From Prorocentrum cordatum (Eukaryota > Sar > Dinophyceae > Prorocentrales > Prorocentraceae), in NCBI GenBank assembly GCA_963575745.1, contig CAUYUJ010016349.1:62001-126000 (forward strand): a stretch of 64,000 nt of DNA, in the 5' to 3' direction. The notes under the pieces were generated by a model that was given only the letters and a program-made list of their open reading frames with translations, did no database searches and was not told the DNA's origin. Made by a program: the position numbers and the translations under genes. Below are positions 31,961 through 41,619 of this stretch, in pieces. How positions within the stretch are numbered: the first letter of the stretch is position 1; every line of letters begins with the position of its first letter.

Positions 31961-32929
31961 CCCCGAGGGGCGATGTCTTGCCCCCCCACCCCCCTCCTTT
32001 ATTGTTTTGCGCAAGAACCAGGGCGCACGTGCCACTTGCTGTCCGGCGCCTCAGTGGCGTGATTGACAGATTCCCCGAGACCTGGGCTTCCTATTAATCT
32101 CCAGAGCGTGCCTTCATGAAGACCATGTACAACAGAACCTACATGGCACGTCATACTGCTACCTGGTTGGTACTGGAGCAGTTCGTCAACAAGATCGCGC
32201 ATCTCGCCCCGACTAGTGCCAGCGAGGAATAAGGTATCCTCGAACGGGAACGCGATGTCAACGCGAACTACATCTTTGAGCTTACCATCTGGTTTCAGAG
32301 TCAGGCCGAGTCACAGACGGAGATAGTACCTGATCATCCATCTGTCGCGCCTGCGACCTCTCGTGCACCTGTCCCGCCACCTCTTCCGACGCATCCCCCA
32401 CCGCGAGAAGATGACGCTATGGCGGGTGCGACTCCCGAGCAGCCGCCTCTTGCGCCGGCGTGGGAGGTGCCGCTGCCGCCCGCGCCAGCTGCATCGGTAG
32501 CATCGACAGACCAACCTACCCCACCACCGGCGCCGCTGTCCCCTTCCGTGCTGGGCACTGCGGCGCCGGAGGCAACCCCTGCAACTGCAGGCGAACATGG
32601 GTCAAGGTGCAAGGTCATGGTGCAAGGTCATGGGCGCAAGGTCATGGGTGCACGCGACTGTTGCGCGCGATCGCAGCACGAGACCACGGTGGCGCTGGAG
32701 GGCGAGATTACGCTTGGCATTACTCTCAGAGAATGTGCTATTCGTGCCAAGGTGTCTGGCCCATTTCCTTGGGCACCTCCGATCCAGCGTGGCCGTGGTC
32801 AGTGCGAGTCGTGCAAAACGATAGAGGACTGCAAACAGAGTCTGTACTGCGACGACTACGTGATCAAGCGCGCTCCAGGCCTACAGAACAGTCGGGCCTA
32901 CCCCTTATGGCTGGTCCGAAGTATCTTGG
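31961..32929 (+). other. Pro/Ala-rich linker-like sequence and a 13-bp repeat
   Basis: From about 32,330 a + frame reads QPPLAPAWEVPLPPAPAASV and similar, a disordered linker style. At 32,598-32,655 a 13-bp unit (AAGGTCATGGTGC) repeats four times. A Cys-containing stretch (QCESCKTIEDCKQSLYCDDY) follows. It could be the upstream part of the protein that includes the Tpt1-like segment. No start can be fixed. Confidence 0.35.
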
Positions 32930-33720
32930 TCACACCATGGGAGCTCCACGGCGGTTCAGCAAGGCTCTGTCAACCGCACTCCGACACGACAACGGCGGCC
33001 GCAAAGGTTTGGATCAATTCCTGGACCGCCGTGTCAATATCTGGGACCACGCGGACGTCGAGACTTGGGCCGTTGCCAATCACCAGAAGTCTTTCAGCCA
33101 GACCGTGTCTGACGTGTTCGGACGGGATGTCTGCGGCCCAATCGGAATGCAGTACATGCGCACATGCATCAGGCAAATGCTGCTGGTCAGCCATGGCAAA
33201 GTGCACAGGAGTACTACGTGATCACCGCCCTGCGCGCCATGCAGCTGCATGTCGACGATGAGAAGGCCCGATGTGAGGTGTTTGTCCGCCGCCCCAACCC
33301 AGAGTTGTTGGGGGCAGACTTCGCATGGGATCAGACGCTGGCCGTTCGTGCCATTGGGGGGGTACTGCCGTGCACCGCAACAGCCGACAATGGAATATGG
33401 GCTGAAAGCGTCTGTCATGGACGGATGCGAAGCACCTGCGCCATGCTACTACCAAGGATGCCTGGACGAGTATTCGGAATGTTGGCGTCGTCCCAGGATA
33501 TGGTGCCGACCGCCACACGCGGCGCGATGTATTTTGCAGTTCGAGTTCTTTCGTGCGTTATGACGAACAGAATCCTCATGCTACGATCCCTGGATATATG
33601 TCCGAGCACAAGAAGAAGCAGGTCGACGTGGTCATCGACGCGCGCTCGTCCATGACTGCTGGCTGCGAATTCTGGCTCGGCGAACGAGGGGCCATCATGT
33701 GCACCCAGACTGTCCCAGCA
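32930..33720 (+). pseudogene. Tpt1/KptA-like RNA 2'-phosphotransferase, frame-broken
   Basis: Tpt1/KptA enzymes remove a 2'-phosphate from RNA using NAD+. The fragments here appear in the right order but in three phases. APRRFSKALSTALRHDN (32,943-32,993) matches the N-terminal 'LSK.LS..LRH' motif. TALRAMQLHVDDEKARCEV (about 33,220) matches the 'RA.QGHS' region. PCYYQGCLDEYSECW (33,446-33,490) stands where the NAD-binding 'HGT' usually lies. KQVDVVIDARSSMTAGCEFW, then GERGAIMC (33,618-33,705), matches the C-terminal 'V.I.ID...A...G..F..S.NGV.LT' strand pair. The catalytic HGT is not preserved as such, and frameshifts split the domain, so activity is very unlikely. Family assignment comes from motif order read by eye. 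I recall Tpt1-like domains being numerous in dinoflagellate gene models; whether this copy rode on a mobile element is inference. Confidence 0.55.
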
Positions 33721-34845
33721 ATGGCCATTACGGCCATCGGAACGGTCGTGGGCGGCGCTCTATGGCCACCCAATTTGACTTGGAAGTGTCCAGAGTTGGT
33801 CGAGTTGCCGGCGCCACGCAGCCAATGCGAGGTCTTCGAGATCGCGCCGGTGGCCGCGCCAGCAGCGGAGTTGTTGCGGACGCACATCCAGGCACCCAAA
33901 ACGAAGCCAATGCCTGTCGGGTTGCGTTCCTGTTCTTCCTCTGCTGCACCGAGTGTTCCAAATGTCCCGAGACTGCAACCAGCGTCGAAGCAGGACCTGT
34001 CACAACTGGACCACCTCTTGTTCGGAGGGGAGCCGGTGGCGACAGCTGCACCGACGCGGACAGACGATGAGATTCTGACCATGTCACTCTTGTGGACGGT
34101 AGTGGACGATTGCAAGAAGGAGTACTTCGAACCCCTGGTGGGGGCACTTCCTCCACCTGGGATCGTTGCAGTCGCTTTTAGAACATCCGCATCGACGACT
34201 TCATATGCCCACGATTGCATGGTTCTGCCCGTTGCCGTGCCGTTGATCGCCTGTGGGCCGCCAAGGAAGATGTCGCGCTCGCACTGGGCGAAGGCAAGAT
34301 TTACGGACCCATCCTCGACATTGCTCACAATGGACCATGCGTCAGCGTGCAGATCCTTTTCGGGGCCGCGGCCCGTTCTGGGCCAACATTTGGTGCTCGA
34401 GAACAAGAATGACGTGCAGAGCGGCTTTGCTTTCGCAGTTCCACTGCATGCCGAGCTGTCCGAGAGGTACATTGACCAATCATGCGATGTCGACTCCCAC
34501 ATTGGACTTCTTGATGACGACACCGTCATCGACAAGCTGGCGGGCGCACCCGCGCTCCAACATAACGACAATCAGGACATAGAGACCGTCGAGACAAAGC
34601 TGATCACAACGATAGGGTCATCGATGACTTACCGCTCATTTTTGCCGGGTGTTCGACGGCGGAGCTTCGTCGGACTGGCAAAAGTACACAAGCTGCTGGA
34701 TTGCTGCAGACTCCACTATTGGAGGTGGATCAGGTGCGTGCGGCAACATACAGAGACACACACTGGCATGATAGTCATCTGGAGATACGGTTTCGCTTTG
34801 ACCCCAAGGCGGATTGGTGACGCAGTCGTTTCCTGTCTATTATGA
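33721..34845 (+). CDS. Unrecognised open frame continuing from the Tpt1-like segment
   Basis: The frame that carries the end of the Tpt1-like domain stays open to a stop at 34843. It includes PVAVPLIACGPPRKMSRSHW and LDDDTVIDKLAGAPALQHND. Overlapping frames are also open on both strands, and composition is even, so I cannot confirm that the stretch after about 33,720 is coding. An alternative + phase reads GRQGRCRARTGRRQDLRT. No family recognised. Confidence 0.3.
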   Translation: MAITAIGTVVGGALWPPNLTWKCPELVELPAPRSQCEVFEIAPVAAPAAELLRTHIQAPKTKPMPVGLRSCSSSAAPSVPNVPRLQPASKQDLSQLDHLLFGGEPVATAAPTRTDDEILTMSLLWTVVDDCKKEYFEPLVGALPPPGIVAVAFRTSASTTSYAHDCMVLPVAVPLIACGPPRKMSRSHWAKARFTDPSSTLLTMDHASACRSFSGPRPVLGQHLVLENKNDVQSGFAFAVPLHAELSERYIDQSCDVDSHIGLLDDDTVIDKLAGAPALQHNDNQDIETVETKLITTIGSSMTYRSFLPGVRRRSFVGLAKVHKLLDCCRLHYWRWIRCVRQHTETHTGMIVIWRYGFALTPRRIGDAVVSCLL

Positions 34846-35184
34846 TGACGGAGATGAGTTGGGACGATGACGACGATTTGGCACTGTCTCGTTGGATCCC
34901 ACATCTGTTCGCCATTCTTCAGAGTGGTGCTATACTTCGCTCGCCCACGACGCCCGCGTCGGACATTCTCAAGAATCTCTTAGCGTTGACATCCCCTTTC
35001 AGTCTCTGGGGATCAACGGTGCTATCAGACCAGAAGTACGGTGACATGCTGACGGACCCGATCAGAGAACCAATTTAACCCCAGGGCTTCCGCCACTCCG
35101 CCGCCCGCTGATGCGAACATTCCCGTCGCTGACCTGGGCAGGATAGCGTCGGCCGTTACCCCCGCGCAGGAACAGCTCATCGAG

Positions 35185-35490
35185 GTGATGCGTTCCGATT
35201 ATGGTTATGGCATGGGAGACGCTAGCGACGGCGACGCACTGGATCAGGAGCTCCGCCGCATAGCGGAGAAACTCTTCCGAGACGATCTGGGCACGGCCTC
35301 AGCGCGCCGTGATCGCGACCAGACCTTTGATGGGGATCTCTCTGATCCTCTGACCGACCGGGGATTGCGATCATTGGCCGATGATCTCGCCGCCGACCGC
35401 GCCAGCTTCGTTCCGACTCATGTCGTTCGCGAGATCGGCCGAAAGTTGGGCGCCGGTGGCAACGCCCGCGGGCGGATTCAGTATGTGTAG
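35185..35490 (+). CDS. Small acidic helical open frame, unrecognised
   Basis: A 101-codon frame starting at an alternative codon, with no internal ATG until the second residue pair: VMRSDYGYGMGDASDGDALD, then RRIAEKLFRDDLGTASARRD and LRSLADDLAADRASFVPTHV. Codon use is coding-like and the peptide is charged, probably helical. It might be the tail of the protein encoded upstream (TPAQEQLIEVM just before it is in the same phase). Nothing identifies its function. Confidence 0.35.
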   Translation: MMRSDYGYGMGDASDGDALDQELRRIAEKLFRDDLGTASARRDRDQTFDGDLSDPLTDRGLRSLADDLAADRASFVPTHVVREIGRKLGAGGNARGRIQYV

Positions 35491-36819
35491 GAACGATCCT
35501 CTACAGCTGGTAGGCCTCCAAAAAATACAGTAGCTCTAAAGTAACTCTGGCGGGCACCCGCAATTTGCAAGAAAAGAAGGTCACCGGTGCGTGCAAAAGT
35601 AGCTTGGCCTCCGTCAAGACCTCTCGCAATAATTTCGCGCGCCATGTTCGGTCGCGTTGTTTTTAGCTCGGCCGAGAGTTCGAGCTTCCCCCCCCGCTGT
35701 GCGCGCGCGACCCTTGTCGCGCCCGCGTGTTTCCAAGGCCCGATGCCGTTGCGAACTCCCGCGGGAGGCAGGCCCGTTCTGTCGGGCATCGTCGCGCGGC
35801 GATCGGCGCGGGTGCAAGTGTTGCACCCGCGCGCGATCCACCCGCGTCCGTCCGCGGGCGCGCGCGGCGCCGCCGCCGCGGCCCGCGGCGTAGCCCGCCG
35901 CGCGTCGCACCCGCAACGACTGCGAAAGCAAGTTCGTGACGAGGTCGCCAACTCAAGCCCGCGACAACGCGGCGCTGCTCAGGTCAAACTTTCCGTTGCA
36001 GACAGCGAAGCTGCAAATGGGGCGGGGGCGCGGTAGGCGCCGCGGCGAGAGCGCGCCTCGGGCCCCTCGGAAACTTTCCGAGCGGGGTGCTCATGAATGC
36101 AATGAGAATACAAGCCGTCGCTATTGAAACTTTCACGTGCGCGGGCGGGGCTAGTCGGCGGTGCCGCGCAATTGCGGGACGAAAGGGATCGCGCACGGGC
36201 ATCTGTCGGCGGAGCAAAGATGTGGCTGGCGTTGAGGCGAGAGCGCCTATTACCTGTTATACAACAGAAACAAACACGTGGAGCGAACACATGTAAGACA
36301 GCGAGATGTAGCGGGGTGTGCGGCTTTCCGCGCGCGCATGATAAGAGTGCAGGTCGCCATCGTAGCGCGTGTGCAATGGATTCCGTTGTCGCGCGCGAAG
36401 CGCAGTGTGGTCGCACGCGTGTTTCGGCCAAGCACGGGAGGGCGGTGCGCGCGCATGTGCACGCATGTGCACGTCTGTAGTTCGCACCGCATATCACGCG
36501 GCACGCGGGGGCCGCATTGCGCGCAGCATGTCATTGTCATTGCGCGTTGATTTGCATTGCCGTCGGGGCCCATTCAGCATAGTCCAGCAACATGTTCCCA
36601 AGCGTGCCCTCCCAGCAAGTGCCTCCGCATAGCGGTCCACTCGCGCGTCGGAGTGGAACGTGCGCGTTGGTTCGAAGCTGCGCCCGTGATCTGGGCATTT
36701 GAACGCATCCTGGGCCCTCGGGCCCTTATCGGAGCATCGCGCCATCAGTTCGCTGGCCAGCGATATTTGTTTATATTGTTGTTTTGCATTCGGTTCTGAT
36801 ACCGTAATGCGTCTATATT
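35491..36819. other. GC/CpG-rich spacer with no recognised gene
   Basis: Very rich in CG and CGCG words, with several overlapping open frames on both strands that look like composition artefacts. It contains a strong hairpin at 35806-35832 and is a candidate upstream region for the gene starting at 36820. A TATATTAT sequence at 36,812-36,821 overlaps the start codon. No promoter can be named. Confidence 0.35.
35806..35832 (+). other. 12-bp perfect hairpin
   Basis: GCGCGGGTGCAA (35806-35817), a 3-nt loop, then TTGCACCCGCGC (35821-35832). The flanks add an imperfect GATC...GATC extension. No U tract follows, so it is not a typical terminator. Confidence 0.7.
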
Positions 36820-37104
36820 ATGGAGGAGGATTGGGCGGCCCTGGCAGCGGGGGCCGATGATGTTGAGACTGCGCATTATATCGGCGGCGGCGCGCCTCCA
36901 GCGGAGGATTGGGGCGCCTTGGCGCCCGCGCCGTCGCCAGAGCTGCCAGACGATTGGGCGGCCCTAGCGGCAGGCGGAGACGAGCCCCCCGCCCCCGAGA
37001 TCGACAGCCCGATCGGCGCAGAGATCGTGCGGACGAGAGGTCGCCCTCGCAAGGCGCCCGCGGTGAATGCTACAGTTGTGAGGCGGCCGATGCTTCCAGT
37101 TTAA
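36820..37104 (+). CDS. First exon of a large dinoflagellate-type protein (AT-hook, DWAALAAG repeats)
   Basis: ATG at 36820 opens a 94-codon frame. The tripeptide pattern EEDWAALAAG, AEDWGALAP and DDWAALAAG occurs three times at about residues 2-12, 28-36 and 43-53. It is followed by a linker and TRGRPRKAP, an AT-hook-like minor-groove binding motif at about residues 71-80. The frame stops soon after (RRPMLPV), close to a CAG/GT-like sequence, and a long open frame begins about 90 bp downstream in the same phase, so an intron at about 37,097-37,195 is plausible. The start is chosen because it is the only ATG before the repeats. I recall similar 'EEDWAALA' N-termini in dinoflagellate proteins of unknown function. 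Confidence 0.5.
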   Translation: MEEDWAALAAGADDVETAHYIGGGAPPAEDWGALAPAPSPELPDDWAALAAGGDEPPAPEIDSPIGAEIVRTRGRPRKAPAVNATVVRRPMLPV

Positions 37105-37182
37105 AAATTTCTATTTTGTGAGTTCAAGTATGCTGCAGCGATGCCGCTCAAGAGGGCGCTGCAGGTGACGTAAGTTCCAGAA

Positions 37183-38551
37183 TTGTCTTGTGCAGCTGTT
37201 GTTCCCAGAGTTATGCAAGGGTTTCCAGCCTGTTGTGCACGGCGCGACTCTGACGTGGACACGTATGTCGGGCATGTTTTCCAGGCCGACGGCCATGGCA
37301 GAGTTATGAGCGACGCGGCGTTGAATGAACATCTCGGGGAAATATGTTTGGTAAAACTTCGCAAGGGCAGGATTTGGACCGCAGCGGCCCTCCTTGCCCA
37401 TGACCGCATGGAGCGAATGGAGTTCGAATTGGCAATCGTACAACACATTCCTGGGCAGCATCTGTTGCAATATTTCGAGGACGTGCAGTGCGATGGGACC
37501 CCGATGGAAGCGACAATTGATACGCCATATCGTCACGTCTTGGACCCAATCCAGGACGACATTCCAGCAGCTCTCTTGGACAAGATACATGGCGGCCAGC
37601 TCGTAGAATTGAAAGGCACAGTTTCATCTGGGACGTTCACGGTGCCTCGATCAAAAGCTGTAAACAAGCTGTTGCAGACCAGATGCAGGCTAGCATGGAC
37701 ATTTCAAATACCGAATGGGCGCATCATCAGCATCATGTCGCATGTTCAGTGCCCGTTGCATTTGTTGGATCGCAATGCAGGTGAAGTGATATGCAGAGCG
37801 CAAATAGAGGCGTCAGACAGCAGCAGTGTGTCATGTAAGTTTGCGATGGCCGTTCGAGGCGCGACCCTCGACCGAGCAAAGGGCAATCCTAAGGCAGAGC
37901 TCGGGTGGCGCCAGTTCTCTTCTTGGTGCAGGCCCCATCTCTTCGCTACTATTGGTGGGTGGACCTTCAACTTCTTCCCAGAGCGGAAGGCTAATATTTC
38001 AGGTATGATACACTGTGCGAAGTGTCAAGTGCCTTCGGGATAAGATCAAGGGCAGCATCATAATCGTTGAGGGCGTCTTGGTTAACGAGGCGCTCATCTT
38101 CAAGCGGCATGCCATGTGGTTATTTTGTTCGCGAGGGACTTGGATTTTGGAGAAAAGTTTGCTCTTGTCTGTGATGCCGAAGGGGGATTGGCGGAAGCGC
38201 GACTGCGTCGAATACTACATTGACCCTGCCTCAGCATCGATACGGGACCCCGGGGTGATAGCAGATATGTTGACGGCAGGTGTGTCGGCTGCATTGTTTT
38301 CAAATAAGCTTTCGAAGTGTAACCGCATGCGGTGGACTGGGCCAGATATCAGCACGGACGAGCGAGGTATATTTGAAGCGTGTCATGGTTTGTTGTCTCG
38401 AACTTATGTGCGGTATGCTCAGGAGTGCGGTGATAAGATTCCTTCGGTTTTCGACGATCGCTGCGGGTTCTTCAGATCGCATGTTGATGGCGGTGCTCCT
38501 GGCGTATTGGCTGCTTTTGCGGATAAGCTTCAATTCCGAGACCTGTTCTGA
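37183..38551 (+). CDS. Large dinoflagellate-type protein, central part (one frameshift)
   Basis: Two frames in different phases: 37183-38043 and 38015-38551. The first has LGEICLVKLRKGRIWTAAAL, QLVELKGTVSSGTFTVPRSK and LQTRCRLAWTFQIPNGRIIS. The second has KCLRDKIKGSIIIVEGVLVN, SVMPKGDWRKRDCVEYYIDP and ALFSNKLSKCNRMRWTGPDI. The order matches a family I remember as repeated in dinoflagellate genomes, where 'LRD.I...' and 'L..GDWR..D.VEHY' belong to one continuous chain. The junction at about 38,015-38,043 is therefore a frameshift and not two genes. No known catalytic motif is seen. It continues with 38,861-39,300, 39,870-40,594, 40,536-41,000 and 41,620-42,601. Confidence 0.5.
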
Positions 38552-38860
38552 TGTCAAAAAGCCAAAGGGCGACGACGACGCGGACGACGACGAGGGCGGT
38601 GACCAGCAGCATGCACACATCAACGCCAAGGAACACAAGTTTCCTTTTTGCATTTACACAGGCTGACTCGCTGCACATGTTGGCACTGCAACGTCAGACT
38701 ATGGAGATCGTTCGGGTCCTGCTGGAACTTCAGTTTAAGGTTTCAGGTGGCGGCTTCGAGCAACATCAGCGCCAGAAGTTGGTGAATCCGAAGCTAGAAC
38801 CGTGAAGAAATCTGCCGCCAATACCGCCTGGCAGTTGCAGCAGCGGGGGGGTTCGAACAA
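38552..38860. other. Spacer within the large protein region
   Basis: GACGACGACG-rich at 38,570-38,595, then mixed sequence. It may be an intron; no gene seen. Confidence 0.3.
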
Positions 38861-39300
38861 TTGGCGTACCAGCGAATCAAAATGATGTACGAGATACTTG
38901 AGATGTGGGCTTTGATTTCAGACCGAAGGAAAACAGTGAAGTTCAGATGTTTGATTTTTCGGGCACTGTCGCGGCTGGGGTGTGCAATTGAATGCTACGT
39001 CGGTCTGCCGTCCAGAGGATGGCCTTTCAAGTTGTATACGTTTCTGAAAGGCCCTGGGCTGGCCGCAAGCATTAGGCACGACCCGCCATGCACGATGGAT
39101 CCAGCTTCGAAAGATTTCCTCGAACATCATCCGACATTCTAGGGGCCGGTTGTGTTGGCGAAGTTGGAGATCCGCGCGATGCTGCACGGTGTAGATATCG
39201 GGCCCACGGAGAGCAGACGCGCTCTCCTTCGCAGGCTGCTCACAGCAAAGTCGGTTCAAGTCAAAAGGATGTCAATGATTTCAGTTGGTTGCGAATGGGT
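38861..39300 (+). CDS. Large dinoflagellate-type protein, further segment with an in-frame stop
   Basis: Reads MYEILEMWALISDRRKTVKF, CLIFRALSRLGCAIECYVGL and SRGWPFKLYTFLKG, then DPASKDFLEHHPTF followed by a TAG near 39,140. The same phase continues past the stop as GPVVLAKLEIRAMLHGVDIG and RRALLRRLLTAKSVQVKRMS. Protein-like sequence on both sides of the stop means it interrupts what was one domain. This is the part of the family I recall best ('W.L...DRK..K.RCLVFR.LSRLGC..HCYV'). Function unknown. Confidence 0.5.
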
Positions 39301-39464
39301 TTTGCACTAGCATAGAGTTCGGAGCAAGACGATTGGGCTCATGAAAAAACGGCATGCGATCACCGCGGAGGCCCCCCTCCACCCAGAGGCGCATCAAGAA
39401 GAAACCTGCTGCCAAGGACAGCAGAATTGACAGGGGGAGCGAGGACGGGGGGTGGGGGCATGGA

Positions 39465-39810
39465 ATGTGAGATCGGTTGTGAGATCGATAGTGGTGGTCG
39501 GTTGTGAGATCGGTAGCCAGATCGATGGTGAGATCGGTCGAACGAGATCGATAATGAGATCGATAGTGAGATCGATAGTGAGATCGATCGAGTGCGACGT
39601 CGGCCCTTCCCCCCCACCTCCTTATCATCCGAAGGGTGGTCGTATATATAGGGTTAGAGTTAGTCTTGGACTTGCGATTAGTGCGAGAGCTCGAGGAGGA
39701 GGGGGCGACGACGACGACTACGACCACGACGACCACGACGACGACGACGACGACGAACCGACGACGACGACGGTGACGACCACCACGACGACGACGACGA
39801 CGAGTTAGGA
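39465..39810. repeat. GTGAGATCGATAG repeats followed by a GAC array
   Basis: From 39,465 to 39,600 a degenerate 13-12 bp unit built around GAGATCGATAG repeats about nine times, giving a dense cluster of GATC and ATCGAT sites. From 39,700 to 39,805 there is a GACGACGAC array. Both lie between two protein segments of the same family, so they probably occupy an intron or an insertion. Confidence 0.8.
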
Positions 39811-39869
39811 CTATTATAGTTAGGGTAAGAGGTGGTCTCAAACATTTGTTTCTTTGTATAGTTTTCCTT

Positions 39870-40594
39870 CCCAGGGTAAATCACAACCTCGGGCTGGTGG
39901 TGGCGGCGCCTGGAGGGCGTGCGTTCAGGGGGCGTGCGAAGGTAGGAAGGGCAGCGGTGACTTGGCTGCCATTGCAGCACGTCTCGGTTGCTGGACCCAG
40001 CAGAGAGACAGCGCCTCAATGAGAGGGGCGCGCGAGCAACGGCTGCCCGTCGACGAGCTCGCAAGGCAGGGCCCAATGTCAGATGTGCTGCATTTGGTGT
40101 GAAATCTTCGGCGGTTCGTCGTCGCCAGGTCGCTGCTAGCAGGAAGGCTGTGTGCGAGTCCTTGGTTAAGGCCCACCTTTTCCTTCGCCGACGAACTCTC
40201 TGAGATCATGGCGCCTGGCGGCAATCTGAGCGCCTCTTTACAGGATAAGGTTGCACTTTGCAGATCGATCACACGTTTTGAAAGTGCAAGGAGACGATCA
40301 GAAGAGCGCGCCGAACTTGAGATATTCTGTGAATGGGAGAAGTTGCACGGAGTTGCTAGCGTTGAGGAGTTAAGGAGCGCAGTTCCCGATCTGCCCTTGC
40401 ACCGTCTCGTTCCTGTTCCTTCAGTTCCCGGCAGTTGCTTTGAGTTCGTGCCAGAGAGCCACGCAACAGCGAACGCAATAAGTTGGGCGGCCACTCGGAT
40501 GGGGCTCGAACATCACCACGGCGTTTGTCAAGCATATGCAGGTCGTCAGTTCGCTCAAGCGTCATTCAGAGTGTCCGCCCATCGACGCATCTGA
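39870..40594 (+). CDS. Large dinoflagellate-type protein, Gly-rich and basic segment (frameshifted)
   Basis: Begins RAGGGGAWRACVQGACEGRK, then GDLAAIAARLGC, and after a phase change GPNVRCAAFGVKSSAVRRRQ. A third phase (40208-40594) reads GGNLSASLQDKVALCRSITR and FESARRRSEERAELEIFCEW. RGGGGAWRA is a signature of the same dinoflagellate family as the neighbouring segments. Two frame changes in 700 bp show decay (or sequencing error in GC-rich DNA). Confidence 0.45.
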
Positions 40595-41000
40595 TGGCTC
40601 GGAGCCCAGGACGCACTTGACACCGTCTATTTGCCAACTTGCTGGGATATGTATCTGCGCAGGATGTGGCCTTCGCCTGAAAGCTATGGTGTCGGCGCTG
40701 AAGAACAAAGTTTTCCAGGTTGCGTTCAAGGGTGATCGGCTCCTAGCTGTTCGTCGCGGCTTCGTGATCGCACGCCCCCAAGGTGCCGAGCCGCTGCCTC
40801 CCAGGGGCCCCGGCCTTGAGGTTGACGAGTTCCTCCACGTGGGTCTCGAGCTCATTGCGCCTAACAAGTTCTCTTACCAGGAGGTAGAACACGTTCGAGA
40901 AGGGCTTCCAGGCGATCATGTTTTCAGTCTTGATATGTTATACGCGAAGGCTCGCGCGCCCTCCAACACACGTGTTCGTTTTTTTTTTTTTTTGGGGGGG
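40536..41000 (+). CDS. Large dinoflagellate-type protein, segment before a T/G run
   Basis: The frame reads LTPSICQLAGICICAGCGLR, MVSALKNKVFQVAFKGDRLL and VGLELIAPNKFSYQEVEHVR, with good codon bias, until it runs into a T15-G11 tract at about 40,978-41,005. Overlap with the previous frame by about 60 bp in another phase implies a frameshift at about 40,540-40,590. CICAGC is a possible metal-binding pair. No domain named. Confidence 0.45.
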
Positions 41001-41619
41001 GGGGCATAAGAGTGCGCGTAGTCGAGGGCTCAGGGGATTGGGCAGGTGGAGGGCCCAGGAGGAGATGACGGAGACGGGCGGGGTAGACAGGGCATGGAAG
41101 GAAGGGGGTGGGCGGGGTTGGGAAGTAGCAGAGGGCCTCTAGGCGAGTGCGCGGGTCGTCGAAGGAATCGATTTTAATTTTGGGCCTTTCGCGGGCCGCC
41201 TCGTCACGACATATTTTAAATCGCTTCGGAGGGTAGGTGGTGCTCACCGAGATCAGTTTCTGACCGTAGCGGGGCCCTCGCGGGTGGCCTCGGCTGCGCC
41301 CGCTGGCCGGAACGATTTGGGCCATGTCTTGTTTGTTTGTTTTTGGGGCCCCGTCGTGCGAATGCAGCCTGTTGCGTCAGAAGTTGAGGTTTATTGGTGG
41401 ACCTTCTCCCCATCGAAGCCCCTCTTGGAACCGTGCTGGGATGCCAGTGGCTGGGGGCCATCTTGAGATCTTGAGGCGGATCCGAAGGTCTTTGGGTATT
41501 GGGGGGTAGCGTGTCATGTCGTTTAGCTTGCCTTGGGACAGGCTGGCAATCGCGGTGACCTATTGGGCCGTAGGCGCGGCAACCAACAGTTTAAATTGTT
41601 GCCGGGCCTGCTCGGGCGA
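41001..41619. other. Spacer within the large protein region
   Basis: G-rich at 41,030-41,130, then mixed sequence. Weak open frames but no identifiable segment. May be an intron. Confidence 0.3.

Noticed and set aside
29527-32066. Frames of 578 and 759 codons on the + strand
   Set aside because: They cross the N gap, the CACACG array and a C-rich tandem repeat. Openness reflects missing A/T, and no domain is present.
33576-34571. 331-codon minus-strand frame
   Set aside because: It lies opposite the Tpt1-like and following + frames and has no motif. The + strand carries the recognisable segments.
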